In this document: piece by piece, positions 23,098-34,883 of the stretch
Position numbering within the stretch: position 1 is the first letter of the stretch
Layout of the letters: every line of letters begins with the position of its first letter
NCBI GenBank assembly: GCA_013420905.1
Contig: JAAXNY010000013.1
Span: 496,001-560,000 of the forward strand
Reading direction: 5' to 3'
Origin: Collybia mongolica
Taxonomy: Eukaryota > Basidiomycota > Agaricomycetes > Agaricales > Clitocybaceae
Length of the DNA stretch: 64,000 nucleotides
Made by a program: the position numbers and the translations under genes
Notes under the pieces: generated by a model
The model's input: the letters and a program-made list of their open reading frames with translations, nothing else
What the model was told of the DNA's origin: nothing
The model's database searches: none

Positions 23098-25057
23098 TCA
23101 ATCCATGTCCATCTCCATCTCGAGACCATCCCATTCTGGTTCTTTCCGGTTGACCTTGGACTCGGCGATTACCACGTCATCCTCACCCTCATCCTCTTCT
23201 CTCACGCTGAACCCAATACTCAATTCGTCTTCCTCCCGCTTCCAGGACATCGCTCGTCGTCCCCGGCTATTCATTCCATATCTACCTCCGTATGAACTCG
23301 TGCTGTATTCGTCTAGATCATTATCGACATCGATCTCGAGGCTTTCGTCATCACTTCGGCTTCCGGAAGCTGACCCTGACCTGGAACGGGACTGGGACGA
23401 CACAGACACGGATCTCAAGGAGGACCGTGGCAGAGACCATCCACCTGCTCCGGTTCCCACACTACGCTCGTCAGAATGTGCGTACGGCACTGAATTGCCC
23501 GTCGATACGAACGACGAGCTAATCCCATTCTCGTAAGGAGAATGGACCCACGAGTCCGAGGAGGCGCTGCGATACCCCGTGAAGGAGTCGGCATGTCCGT
23601 GGTGGTTCGTTGGGACAGGAACGGGCATGGATGGCGTGGAAGCAACAACCACACCTGGGCCAGTAGGAACACTAATCAAGCCCGGTCGGAGTTGGGTGAT
23701 CCCTCCAGAACCAGCGTTGGAAGAAGGGATTGAGTAGTCATGGAGCCGCGGCCCAGTAGATGTCGAGCGATGGAAGTTACTTCCTCCGATCGCAGTAGCA
23801 GGAACCGAGCTGGAGACCGGATGAGATGGGTATGAGGAGGTAGCAGAGGCGGAAGTGCTCAAGTTGCCAGCAGAACCAGGCTGCGGTGTTGGCGTGCTTC
23901 CATCGGCCTTCGGTAAAGAACCACCTGACAAGAAGGAAGGCCACAGAGAACGGTCATCCGGGAGAGATGTTCCGGTGGACGAAGACGGAGACAAGTGAGA
24001 TAGAATGGCAGCTGCCTAAAGACACCCATTATTGGTCAGTGACCTTGGGGTGTAAAAATAGTATGAAGTTACGGACTTCCAATAATTGAACTTGTTGGTG
24101 CTTGCTAAGAACAAACTTCGAAGCTTCACGCCAGTGGGGAGTATGCTCCCAACGGTGTTTAATGAGACAGGAGGGATGGCGATATATCTGATAAGGAGGC
24201 GCGGGTTTATTTAAGTGCCGGCTGATAGGCGAGGCTAGGCACTTGCCTTAGAACAGCTTTCACACTTGTGGTCCATCCCGCGTTTCCGTCCGTTCTTGCT
24301 GATCGGAATGGGAGCTGCAAGGTTGCTCTTGGAGTCGTCTGATGTGACAGGTGGTTGCGAGGGAATATTAACCCCGTCATGGAGAGGCATGGGGACTGGT
24401 ACACTGGTTCCGTTGGTATGCACACCCGTCGTACTCGTTAAAGTGTTCAAAGCGGCGGTGAATGACGTAGATAGTTGAGGTGCAGGTGCAAGAGGCGGCG
24501 AGGATGAAAGCGATAGAGATGCCAAGGAGAGAGCACCAGCACTATTCTGCGGTATAGCAGGACTAAAGAACATTGGAAAATCATCAGTTGATTGTAATCA
24601 AAAAAAGTTCAGGGTAAATTAAACGTTAAGATAGCCAAAGTAAAGTTGGGAAGCATGGTCACGGACGAAAAAGAAAATTTACTAGTTTGACTGCGGAGAA
24701 ATGACACGTACGACGGCCTATTCGCGGCATCACGAGCATCGCTCAATCTCCTCCTGGCCTTGCCAGTGGATGCTAGTCTCCTGTGTTGCTTGGCCCCTAC
24801 GCCAAGACTTGTGCTGAGCGGTGGTGATACCGAAGCTGTGTGATTTACATTCATGCTGCCATTGGCCGCGGGGGAGCCCACACTTCCCACCGAGGGAGAG
24901 GATTCCAGTATTGGTATGGGAGCAGCAATGGCTGCTGCCATAGAAAGAGATAGCAAGCTCGATGCCGCATCAGAATGCTGGAAGAACCGGGTTAGTTAGT
25001 CAACGATTGAGGTTATTGTAAATTGTGACGTACAGTGAGAGCTGGTTGGGCGGTCAT
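23098..25057 (-). CDS. C2H2 zinc-finger protein, putative transcription regulator
   Basis: Five exons: 25057-25034, 24977-24712, 24562-24247, 24187-24077 and 24015-23098, giving 544 aa. A single C2H2 finger, C-x2-C-x12-H-x3-H, spans the exon 3/4 junction: HKCESCSK joined to IYRHPSCLIKHRWEH. It is followed by TPHWREASKFVLSKHQQVQLLEAAAILSHLS, a block I recall as conserved with this finger in basidiomycetes. The flanks are Ser/Pro/Gly-rich and disordered, with a very acidic C-terminal tail (around SDDESLEIDVDNDLDE), typical of regulators. The intron inside the finger begins with GC (AAG|GCAAGT), a GC-AG intron. The start ATG at 25057 gives an 8-codon first exon, which is plausible but unproven. 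Confidence 0.85.
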
Positions 25058-26239
25058 GGTGTTGTTGTGGGTGTCGGACCTAACGTGAATGGTAGAAAGC
25101 GATTCGCATACAAGTAATGAGGCTAATGAAGAAGAGAAAGGCACAGATAAAAAAACTACAAGGTGGAATACAGGCTCATGATAGACGGAGGGACAAAGAA
25201 ATCGGTCAGGGCGGCAACATGTGCTCGGCAAATTTTGCTTTTAAATTTCCCTTGCCTTATCCGGCTGTCTCGCTTTTCCCAACCATTTCCCCTCATGTCT
25301 CTTCGGCGCTCATGTCCTACTATACACTATTCTATCTAAATGGCGCTCAAGGATCCCAAGAGCTTCTGACTAGCTGTGCCCCAGCTGCCCACTTGAAAAT
25401 TATTTTGTTTGGACATGTGTCACGCAACCACCAGTCGGGCAAGTAACCGGTCATGTCGAAACGCTGATGCAAAAAACGCTGTTGTTACCCCGTGTGCCAC
25501 CCTTCTTTGTGGAGTTGGCAAGTCGGACCATCATGTCAACTATGGTGTACCAAGTATCGTACACTGCCGCACAAACGGACGCCAGGCAACCCACGACATA
25601 TGGGACAGCTTCTCACGGGCGACACGCGACTCACATTCATAGCGCTAACTAAACGACATGAACATTCATGAGCTTTCTATTTCACCTCTCATATGTTCAC
25701 TGGATGACCGCGAATACCCGAATATCTGTATTAATTAATGTGTGCCCCACAAGTGTAATAGGAGTAACAATAACCGACACACAAATATCGGGAGCTACAT
25801 GGAAGTACGAGTGTCCTTGCACTGAACACGTACGTGCTGTCTGAAATCGCTCGGCATGACCTCCGCTTTTAGTTAATCAAGGAATATGACAGATTCCATT
25901 CAGCTTTTTACGACATTCCTTGGTTTGGTTTAAGGTTTCCAGTGATCTAACCAATAAAGATGTAAACTTCCTCTATCTTTTCCTTGGATTTTGATTATCC
26001 CCGCAATCTGACACCACCACCGACATTACCAGTGCCGTTGCGCCTGTAAGGATATATCATTCAACAGTGTAAGTCTAACTTTTGCACCCTGAACTTAACA
26101 TTGTTCTAACAGCAGGACCTTTCAGTAGTCCTCGTGACACGAATATATTGTTAAGTAGAATACTTGTATCTAATTGCAACTACATGAATGTACAAATTCT
26201 ATAACAGGGAATTCAAAAAAATACAATATACATCTTGAC
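25058..26239. other. intergenic, no gene recognised
   Basis: It holds the upstream region of the zinc-finger gene and the 3' side of PNPOx-like copy B. Open frames near 25.1-25.7 kb are short and without resemblance to known proteins. A stretch at 25.7-26.2 kb is AT-rich. Confidence 0.45.
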
Positions 26240-27210
26240 CTATACAGTGAGGGCTACCAGGCCCTTCATGAATCTGACATAAGTGGTGGAGACCACTACA
26301 CCCAGCCCGAACGCAACTATCACCTTCGGGTCCATGAGTACACTCAGCCCACTCCACCGCGTCGAGATTCCTTCGTTGTCTTTCTTGAATGGAATAGGAG
26401 TGGGGGGGAATGACTTGGGCGATTCTGGGGCAGACACCACTCCAGGCAGGCCATTGATGCTCGTCGAATTCTTGAGCACCCAATACTGCTTCAGGCCGTT
26501 CTCGGGGCGCGGAGGCGTTGTGCACTCTGTCGGCTCAAGCCCACCCTCTGCTTCAATGTCGGCCGCCTCCTTTTTCCTGAAAAACTCCAGGAGACGGGTG
26601 CGCTGCGAATTGAACGTGTAGAAAGGGACGGCGTAGCCACATGACTGTCTCCGGCGTTAGGACCCTGGCGTAGAAGGCAAGAAAGTAGGGACACGTACAG
26701 TCGAAACCTTGCGCACATCAATCATGATCACTGAGCGCGACCCCACCTGGCGCTTACCGGGAGGGAGCAGCGCTTCATACTCCGGGGTACCGAACTCATA
26801 CACGGTTCCTATCGTCCATACATTAGCCAGCCAGCCCCGAGGCGGCGGAGCGACGCACCCGTTCCAAAGAGCCTGGCGATCCTCGGCGGACCCTCGAATG
26901 CGCTAAACATGATCGTGATTCTTCCGTTCTCGCGCAGGTGCGCGATAGTCTCGACACCTGATAGGAATCAGGAGCCGACGGTGAGCCGCGGTGTATGACA
27001 TGGTCCGGGAAGAAGAAACACACCACTCCCGCTTATGTCCTCGTACCAGATTCTGTTCGCATTGACGAGGTGGAAGGTGCCTTCGACACCCTTCGGTGAA
27101 ACGTTCACATAGCCGTCGGGGGCAAGTGGAGCGGAGGCCACCCAAAATAGCTTCTGCTGTGGGATCCACGTCGCCAAGAAGTCCGGAATATTGTCATAGA
27201 ATACCACCAT
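26240..27210 (-). CDS. PNPOx-like flavin split-barrel protein, copy B
   Basis: Exons 27210-27024, 26957-26859, 26808-26699 and 26644-26240 give 266 aa, exactly the length of copy A, with all three introns at the same codon positions and phases. Signatures: FYDNIPDFLATWIPQQKLFWV, NVSPKGVEGTFHLVN, IWYEDISGSG, VETIAHLRENGRITIM, VYEFGTPEYEALLPPG and SCGYAVPFYTFNSQRTRLLE, ending near NGLKQYWVLKNSTSINGLPG. A C-terminal hydrophobic stretch (VIVAFGLGVVVSTTY) again suggests a membrane anchor. The pair faces inward (+ then -) around the zinc-finger gene, so it arose by an inverted duplication or a later inversion. Function beyond the fold is not known. Confidence 0.88.
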
Positions 27211-29074
27211 GATTGTTGCAATGCCTATGAATGGCTTCGGGGGAGGTTATAATAGATGAGAGTAGAGACCACGTTGTGTGGAAATAAATAGACGAGTCTG
27301 CTTCTGCATTACATCAATGAGTCAAGAATTCGAACCCAGGAGATGATAAGATTCGGGCTCGAGTCACTATTTCCCTGCATGGTCTAGAGCCATGAGGTGG
27401 AATAAGATCCTTCCGCGGTCGAAGAACGCGAACTGGCCTGATACGGAACTTGACCAACGAATCAGACTGCAGATCCCCAGACTTTATGGTGTGTGCGTGT
27501 GATCCATGTGTGGTTGCGATTTCTGTCAGACCAATAGCATAGAGCACAGGACACCGGATCTAGGCAGACATCGATCCGAATAACTCCGAGTATCTCCGAG
27601 TCTATTCAAAGTCGAAGGGTCAGAAATGAATAAGAAAATAGAATTGATAACGAACCTTGGAGGTCGTATTGACACGACAAGCTTCTCTGAATTGGAGAAA
27701 ATTCAATGGACGTTCAAATACGCTTCGGCCGACGTTGCATAATGCGCGATGTTATTGTATGTGACGACTCGGGGGGCTGAATAACCATAGAATTTATGGT
27801 CGGGAACGTGCATGTCAGGCGTAGGAGTTCGAGTCCTTGATTAACAGGTAATGAAGACGTATTGTGGGTAAAAACTATGCATCATTGACTTGCACCAGCG
27901 AACCTGCAAGCCTCGCGTTAAGATTACATGGGCGTGGCAACCGTCGACAGATGCGAGCCTTTCTCAAAAGTATACCAGGACGAGAAGCCCTGGTAAGGGA
28001 GGCTCCTTGACTGATTTGCTGGTGAATTATCTCCTTCCGGATAGAACAAAAAGAGGCTGGTTAAGACACCTTGCTGTTGATCAAACCGAGATCAACCTAG
28101 AGCTGAGAGAAATTCAGGAGGAGTCGAGTTACATACCTAAGGGTGCCCCTTGTAGGTCCAGTGGGTGAAACAACACCGCGTACCATTTACCTTTCTCAAA
28201 CAAGTGTCGTCGGTCACTAAGTAGAGGGTAGCAGGGCTTAGCTCTCCCTTCTCGATATGCTGTGTGTAGAAGTTTGGCGAGATTTCCCAGTCCGCCGACC
28301 CGAGGAAACCCACTCATGATGATTGAAGACGGGGCAAAACACGGACCAGCCTGTGGCTTGGACACCATTCACAGCCACATGAAGCGCCGATCACGGATCC
28401 CAAGATCGCCTGCGTTTGAGTTAAAAGTCTTCTGATCCTCGTAATGAAAGCCAATCATGTCGGTGATGCAGCACTGTCAATAATGATCATCGAGTATATG
28501 AAGGATAAAACATGAAGGACCCACAAGAGATGCAGCTGGGTTTCTGGGGGTGAAATCATGCGGGGATAAGAGGCCTTTCATGTTCAAGTATCTGTCTTCC
28601 AAGTCGCCCACAATGGTTGATGTCTTTGATTGTCGGAAAGAATGACGCGACACACTGGGACAACCTATTTGGTTGCTCTCCCCTCTGCCTTTGGAGACTT
28701 GAACATAGAGAATAAACTCTCCATTCAGGTGGCGGAGAGATGGGCGAGAATGTCAATCTTTTTATAAAGTGGACCTTAACTGTAATGGCCTGATCCGCTG
28801 TGGCTTGAGTTCCCCCTCCGAGCCCGTCTAAGCTTATTGCGAGACCCTCTCGCGTCCCAGATGCGTGAAACGTTGGTGGCCGGAGAAACGTCGAAAAAAA
28901 AACCGTGGGGTTAGAGTGAACTGTCCATATCAGTCCAGTAATAGACGCGCTTCTTGTCGCTGGACCTTGTCAAACGAATCGGTTCCTGACGTGGCCGTCC
29001 CGTCCCTAATTGTGGTTCATTGCGGATTTTTTTCGTGAATGTTTGTTGTCGTCTTTCTTCTCCGATAGCTGGAT
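27211..29074. other. intergenic, no gene recognised
   Basis: Contains the presumed promoters of the divergent copy B gene (left) and the GT90 gene (right). Short frames only. Two short motifs resemble tRNA B-boxes (near 27330 and 27830), but no cloverleaf can be drawn around them. Confidence 0.45.
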
Positions 29075-31232
29075 ATGTTCGCTTCCTTTCGTCGTCGGTC
29101 GATTTGTCGGCCAGTTCTCATTATTTCCCTGTTTGGTTTCGTGGTGTTTTTGGCCGGATATTTGAAGGACCTCGCCGTCCTCTCCACCAACGTGACCAGA
29201 GTGGAAACGGTTCACGACCCGCCTTTTACCGTTACTCGTACGCGGATAGCGTGGTCGGAGACGACACGCGTTGTAGTTGCCGGAGCCAAGGGCTCCCGTC
29301 AGCAAAATCCGCTCTCCGATACTTTGGCATCACCATCAACACTTCAACAACATCGATATCGCTCGGATGGCCTTCTCGAAGTCAACCCGAACGGCCCCCA
29401 CCCTATATATGAGCTCATACAGAACGCAGAAGCAGAATGGGAGGCGAAGGTGGCTAAAGCGAGCAAGACGCTTGGGGCGGCAGTCGCAGAATATGAGCGA
29501 AGGTATAAACGACCTCCCCCTTTGGGCTTCGATGACTGGTACGTATGTGCACTACTGCCATGGCCGTGTCAATACTGACTGAAAAAAAGGTGGTCTTACG
29601 TCGAGGAAAATAACGTTCAACTCCCTGACGAGTATGACCAAATCTACTGGGACTTGGAGCCGTATTGGGGCATGAGCCCAAAAGACTTGCAAAACATTGA
29701 GACAGAATGGGAAGGTCACGCGGATACGTACACCATTGGGAAGGTGGCTGATGGACCTATCCAACTGGTGAACTACACTCTCCCAGGTCAGGAAGAGGCG
29801 CGGTTCAACTTGGCAGGTGGCGCGTTCCAGATCATAGAGCTGCTCGAGGACGTGCAAGAGTTCATACCCCCCTTTCGCGCCATCTTCAGCCCTCACGATA
29901 ACCCCAGTCTACACACGGACTTCCAGCTCAAGACAGAGGCGCTGAAACACGCTGCCGCCGGAACATGTACGCGCTGTTTCAGTCTTGAACATCTGTAAAC
30001 CTGCTTATACGAGATTTAGATCTGGACATAAACTCACCTCCCGAGGTGAAATTGAGCGGCTGGATTTCTGCATGCGATCCGATGTCGCCTGCTTGGAGGG
30101 ACCCCATCGACTGGGACGCCGATATTATCCCCCCTACCAAAAAGACGTTTATCTACAAACATCGTGAGGCAATGGACCCATGTCAGCATCCCTCTTTTCT
30201 TCTCCAGCATGGCCAGTTCTTGTCCCATCGCACCGGACCAGTTGCACACCGCAAGATGGTACCCCAGTTTTCATATTGCGTATCAATGCTCCACCACGAC
30301 ATCACGCCTGCGATGCCCATCAATTGGGTGGAAGACATCTCCCGCGCTGACGACCCACCTTGGGAACAAAAGACTGACGACCGATTGCAGTGGCGCGGTA
30401 GTAACACGGGAATATGGCATTCGAAGGAGACGAGGTGGAAGGATGCACAGCGGGGGAGACTGGTGTTATGGGCGACTCAATCGTTCGGCACCAACATTAC
30501 AGTTTTGCCACCTACGAAGGACGAAAAGCAAAGGGTCGGTAAAGGGAGAGAGGTGAAGAAGGGACGATACGCGGCCTCAATGTTGGATATCGCGTTTGCC
30601 GGGCAGCCACTCAACTGTCCTCCTGAGACGTGTGAGGTGTTAAATAAGGTCTTCGAGTATCGAAAACCTCAGAACCTTAAGACGGCTGGGCAGTATAAAT
30701 ATATATTAGATGTGAGTGCTTTACTTCTCGTGTCTGCCTTGCTTTGCTCATCTCCTCAGGTTGATGGTAACGGGTGGTCAAGCCGCTTCAAACGTCTGAT
30801 AACTTCCAACTCACTTATCTTCAAATCAACGATTTATCCTGAATGGTAGATCACGTCCATGCAAGTATATGGATAATTTAACTTATTCGTGTTGTACAGG
30901 TTCACTGAAAGGATCGCTCCCTGGGTGCATTACATCCCAGTACAAAATGACCTTTCGGACCTGTACGATTCCCTTGTGTTTTTCCGTGGCGAGCCCAATG
31001 GCGACGACGCCAATGATGACTTGGCGAGGAAAATCGCATACGCCGGTCGAGAATGGAGTCTAAAATTCTGGAGAAAGGAGGACTTGACTGCTTATATGTT
31101 CAGGTAAGTCCATTCACGCCCGTCATGCTGATATTCGGTGCTGACAGTAGGATTGATAGATTATTCTTGGAGTATGCCCGTGTTATGAATCCCGAAAGGG
31201 CTGTGATGAATTACTATCATGTGGACTCTTGA
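29075..31232 (+). CDS. GT90 (CAP10-domain) glycosyltransferase
   Basis: Six exons: 29075-29538, 29590-29966, 30020-30711, 30760-30845, 30900-31103 and 31160-31232, giving 631 aa. The N-terminus is a type II signal anchor (PVLIISLFGFVVFLAGY, about residues 13-29), followed by a stem, which places the catalytic domain in the Golgi lumen. Family signatures: PPPLGFDDWW near the stem end, GTYLDINSPPEVKLSGW, RLQWRGSNTGIWHSK, KYILDVDGNGWSSRFKRL, SNSLIFKSTIYPEWF, APWVHYIPVQNDLSDLYD and LFLEYARVMNPER. These match the CAP10/GT90 family, whose Cryptococcus members include capsule xylosyltransferases; donor and acceptor here are unknown. The 48-nt intron at 30712-30759 has no stop and is a multiple of three, so retention would stay in frame. 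Confidence 0.92.
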
Positions 31233-32182
31233 TGACTTTCAGGACTGTCGCTTTGGACCTTTGTGCTATTCTTGTCACCACGAGTTATATTGCTATGTAT
31301 TATATTGGTACTCAAAAGCTGCAGGCGTGATGTTCTTAGATGTGGTGTGGTGTAAGATTGACCAGTAGTTACCCGCATGTACTCTATAGAAGATCAATGA
31401 ATTTAAGGATCGACGAAACATTGTTGAGACTGGACATCTGGCTGATAATTTGCACGATTTGAAATGGGAAATTCAAAAGGTACAAACTACCTGATACAGG
31501 TGTACACGAATATTATGACATGTAACGACCGAGCATGTTTCAAGGAGAATGACAGGATTGCTCGAGTGCGATAACCACCCATCCCCGAAACAGGTTCCAA
31601 ATCTCAGTGAAGAATGACGATAGTGGCAATTGGTAAGCAAAACCGTGGCAGTCGCGGATTGGTTGATAAACGAAATTGGGCATTAGGGCACGGAGCATAG
31701 AATGGCGTGAACCATTCTAATAACGCAAGAAGGTCCAGAAGGACAAGGCCAGGTGCAGTGGTTCATAGTGTGCTGTTCGCGCGTTGGCGGTGTCTCCCAA
31801 TGGCGCAAAAAGCATCATATTGTGCTCCACACAAGGTGGGGGGTCCAATGAGCCATCGCTAAGAGGTATTGCAAGACATTAAGCGGTTTTCTGCTTGGGC
31901 GATGAGTTTCATTGGAGCAGAAACCTGTTATTTATTCCAAGAGCTCTTCCAATGTCCACACCATGAAATTCAAACGACCTAGGGATAGTTCGTATAGTAG
32001 GGGAGGCTGCAAGGCTTGTGGATCCGCGACAGTTCTAGCGCTGAACGTGCGGGTATCAACCGTCTTCCAGATACCGAAGCAGAACTTCCATTATGCCCCC
32101 GGGCCGATGCCTGAAAGCCTGAAAATGGGTTTATAAGGCATACCAGGATGTCTGTCGAGCTGTCAGCGTTCTATCATCCAAA
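31233..32182. other. intergenic, no gene recognised
   Basis: Between the GT90 stop and the proposed start of the methyltransferase gene. No supported coding or RNA feature. Confidence 0.45.
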
Positions 32183-34883
32183 ATGGTTAGAACTGAGTGA
32201 GACAGGCGTGTTTCGAGAGTTTGAGTTTTGAATTTTGAGGGCTCAAGGTGCCCCGTGTTCACGATCATAGTGTGGAAGGACCATGTAACAGCAACTAGCG
32301 AAGCAGCACCTGATGGTGGAATAGCTGTCTAGGTTGAAAATGGTCAAGAAAACGGCAATCGGGGTGGCTGGTTGAATCGCGTGTCGCGTGCGAACATCGT
32401 AATTTGTGAGGCTAACTGTGTTTACGCTAGTCCGATTGCGTTTTAGCCACTGGCACAACCACATTGTACTTGTCAACAAGCAGCTCTCTTCCATCGTCCT
32501 CCCACAAGGAGAAGGAATTGTCAGGATGTAAGCCATGACTAAAACTCAACGCGATAATCTTACCTCACGTTCAATCAATTAGGTCTTCGAGCGGAGATTC
32601 CGATAACATTGCCCTGTCCGACTTAGAAAGTGACCAGGAGGGTTCGCCTCAACAACTATGGAGAGGATCGGTGTCTCCTGTGGAGAGCTTTAACTCAGAT
32701 GGCGCAGATGAAGATGGAAACTGGGTAGTACAGATTATTGGAGAGGAGGTTGACATGTTGGGTCAGCTCAGGTACGCTTGTACATTATTTGCATTGCAGA
32801 GCTATGACAACGCTTGGGCTCTCCTAGGTACGAGGTATGCCCATATGATTGATACCCATCTTCCGGAATATGCTTCATCTCTAATTCTAGGCGCGCTGGC
32901 AAGACTGGTCTCGTGAAGATGGCAGCAATATTACTTGGAACAATGATTATATAGACCCTGAAGACATTCGTCCTTGGACCAAGGCGCAGAAGAAACGGAG
33001 GGCTGGGCTTGCGGTTGAATCCTTCGATATTGAGATCTGGGGGACAACGGACATAGTCAACACTGCTACCCGACTACGTGCCCAGGCTTACGAAGAAAAG
33101 CTTGCAAACCGGCGACGGAAACCCCTACCTAGCCTTAAATGGAAGATGGATAAGCTACTTGCTGAAAAGGAAGGTGAAGGAGAGGAGGTCGGGCCAACTC
33201 TCCGGGCTACACCTGCACGAAGGGAGCAAACACGACGCGCTATGTCGATCGCGGAATCGGTCGCATCAACACACTCCTCTGTTACCCTGCGATCTGGAAG
33301 TGTCTCGACTCTCTCGTCAACGTCCACGGTCTTCGGGACACCACCAAGTTCTGCCAAGTTCAATGAAGGGGAGAACGCGTCAACATACAAATCACATGCA
33401 GCTGTTCGTGAATCACGTGAGGCTTCATCAGGACCTTCGCGTGCTCAACCCGTACGAACACCGCGAAAAATATCTAAGTAAGAGGAAGTAGAACTTCACT
33501 TTCAAATTTCGAGACTTACTACAACCCTCAGACGCGACGAACTACAACGCAACTGGACTCAGGCTGCAAGGAGGTCTCGTGCGGCTGATATCACGATACT
33601 TAATGATGTTGACGATGAGCTGCTTCCGCCGCTGGTCCCAAATTTTGAATACCTCGAATCTGAATTCAAGTAGTAAGGGTTTTATTCCTTTCCCATCATC
33701 TGCATGCAACTAATGGGACGACGATATATCAGCTCATCTGGCATCCCCACTCCTGATGACACTGAGCTGTTTGTGAGCTGCGACTGTGATGTTTGCTCGT
33801 CAGCAGCGATATGTAGCTGCCAGGAACCATCTGACTTATGGGATGCTGAAGGAAACAAAACATTTGCATACACTCCTGAGGTGAGGACCAGTGATGTAAT
33901 TATTCTATTTGGCTCAGGATTTACAAACCAAGGGTTTGTTTGCATTCAATGTTTCTACAGGCATTGAAGTCATAGAGTGCAACAATGTGAGTGCTGGAGA
34001 GCAACTCAAAGCAACATCTTACCTGGTCATTTAAGCTTTGTAAATGTAACTTCAACACATGCCCTAACCGGGTTGCACAACGACCCCGTGATGTTCCCAT
34101 TGAGATATTTAAAACAGTGAATTGTGGATGGGGTGTTCGTGCACCTGTACGAATTCAACAAGGAAAAGTACTTGGTTTATATACAGGGTATTTTCTTGTT
34201 CACCACTCCTGGCAACAGCATACTGATGGAATACTCCAGGCTGCTGATGTATGATCATTCTGACACAATTGATATACATCTCTGACTCAAATTTGAATAG
34301 CCACAGAACAGTTGCTGATGCTCTGGAGGGTGATGATAGGGCATTTATATTTGACCTTGATGGTCAGGAAGACCCTGATTCAGAAACTCCTGAAGGTTTA
34401 GATGCATATAGTGTGGATTCTAGAAGATATGGTATAACTGATTTTCTTTGGATTGTCATCTCATCTGACCTATGTGTGCAGGGAACTGGACACGTTTTCT
34501 CAAGTAAGTGGTCAACATTTGTTACATGTATTGAGAGGCAAACAGTTGGATTACTTCAATGAAACTCTAGCCATTCATGCTCTCCCAACATACAGGTGTA
34601 TACTGTTGTCTTTGATACAATCCCTGAGGTAATTATTTTCATCAACCTGAAGCTTGTTCTTCAATTTGAACACTATCTTTCACTTACTGCTCAGAGAAAC
34701 ACACCTTATGTTGCATTTGTTGCACTTTGTGATATTCCTCCTGGCACAGAATTGACTTTTGACTATGACCCAGCAGCTGGGAAAGCATCAAAAAAGAAAG
34801 GTAAAGGGAAGGGCAAAATCACAATTCCTGAAGGAGCCAAGCTGTGTATGTGTGGGACAGAAATGTGTCGTGGTTGGATATGA
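32183..34883 (+). CDS. chromodomain + SET histone H3K9 methyltransferase (Clr4/SUV39 type)
   Basis: Thirteen exons give 571 aa: 32183-32196, 32583-32771, 32828-32834, 32891-33477, 33532-33672, 33733-33880, 33918-33986, 34036-34187, 34240-34248, 34301-34431, 34482-34503, 34571-34628 and 34695-34883. Chromodomain: NWVVQIIGEEVDMLGQL, RYEARWQDWS, SNITW. A Ser-rich linker follows. Pre-SET cysteines: SCDCDVCSSAAICSC, VIECNN joined to LCKCNFNTCPNRV. SET: IFKTVNCGWGVRAP, GKVLGLYTG, RAFIFDLDG, NWTRFLN joined to HSCSPN, ELTFDYD. Post-SET: CMCGTEMCRGW. This full set defines the heterochromatin H3K9 methyltransferases. The first exon (14 nt) and its 386-nt intron are the least certain part; no ATG precedes the chromodomain otherwise. 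Exons 3 and 9 are micro-exons of 7 and 9 nt. Confidence 0.9.

Noticed and set aside
27325..27420. tRNA-like B-box GGTTCGAATTC on the minus strand, and similar motifs near 27825 and 36268
   Set aside because: No matching A-box, acceptor stem or anticodon arm could be drawn, so no tRNA is claimed.
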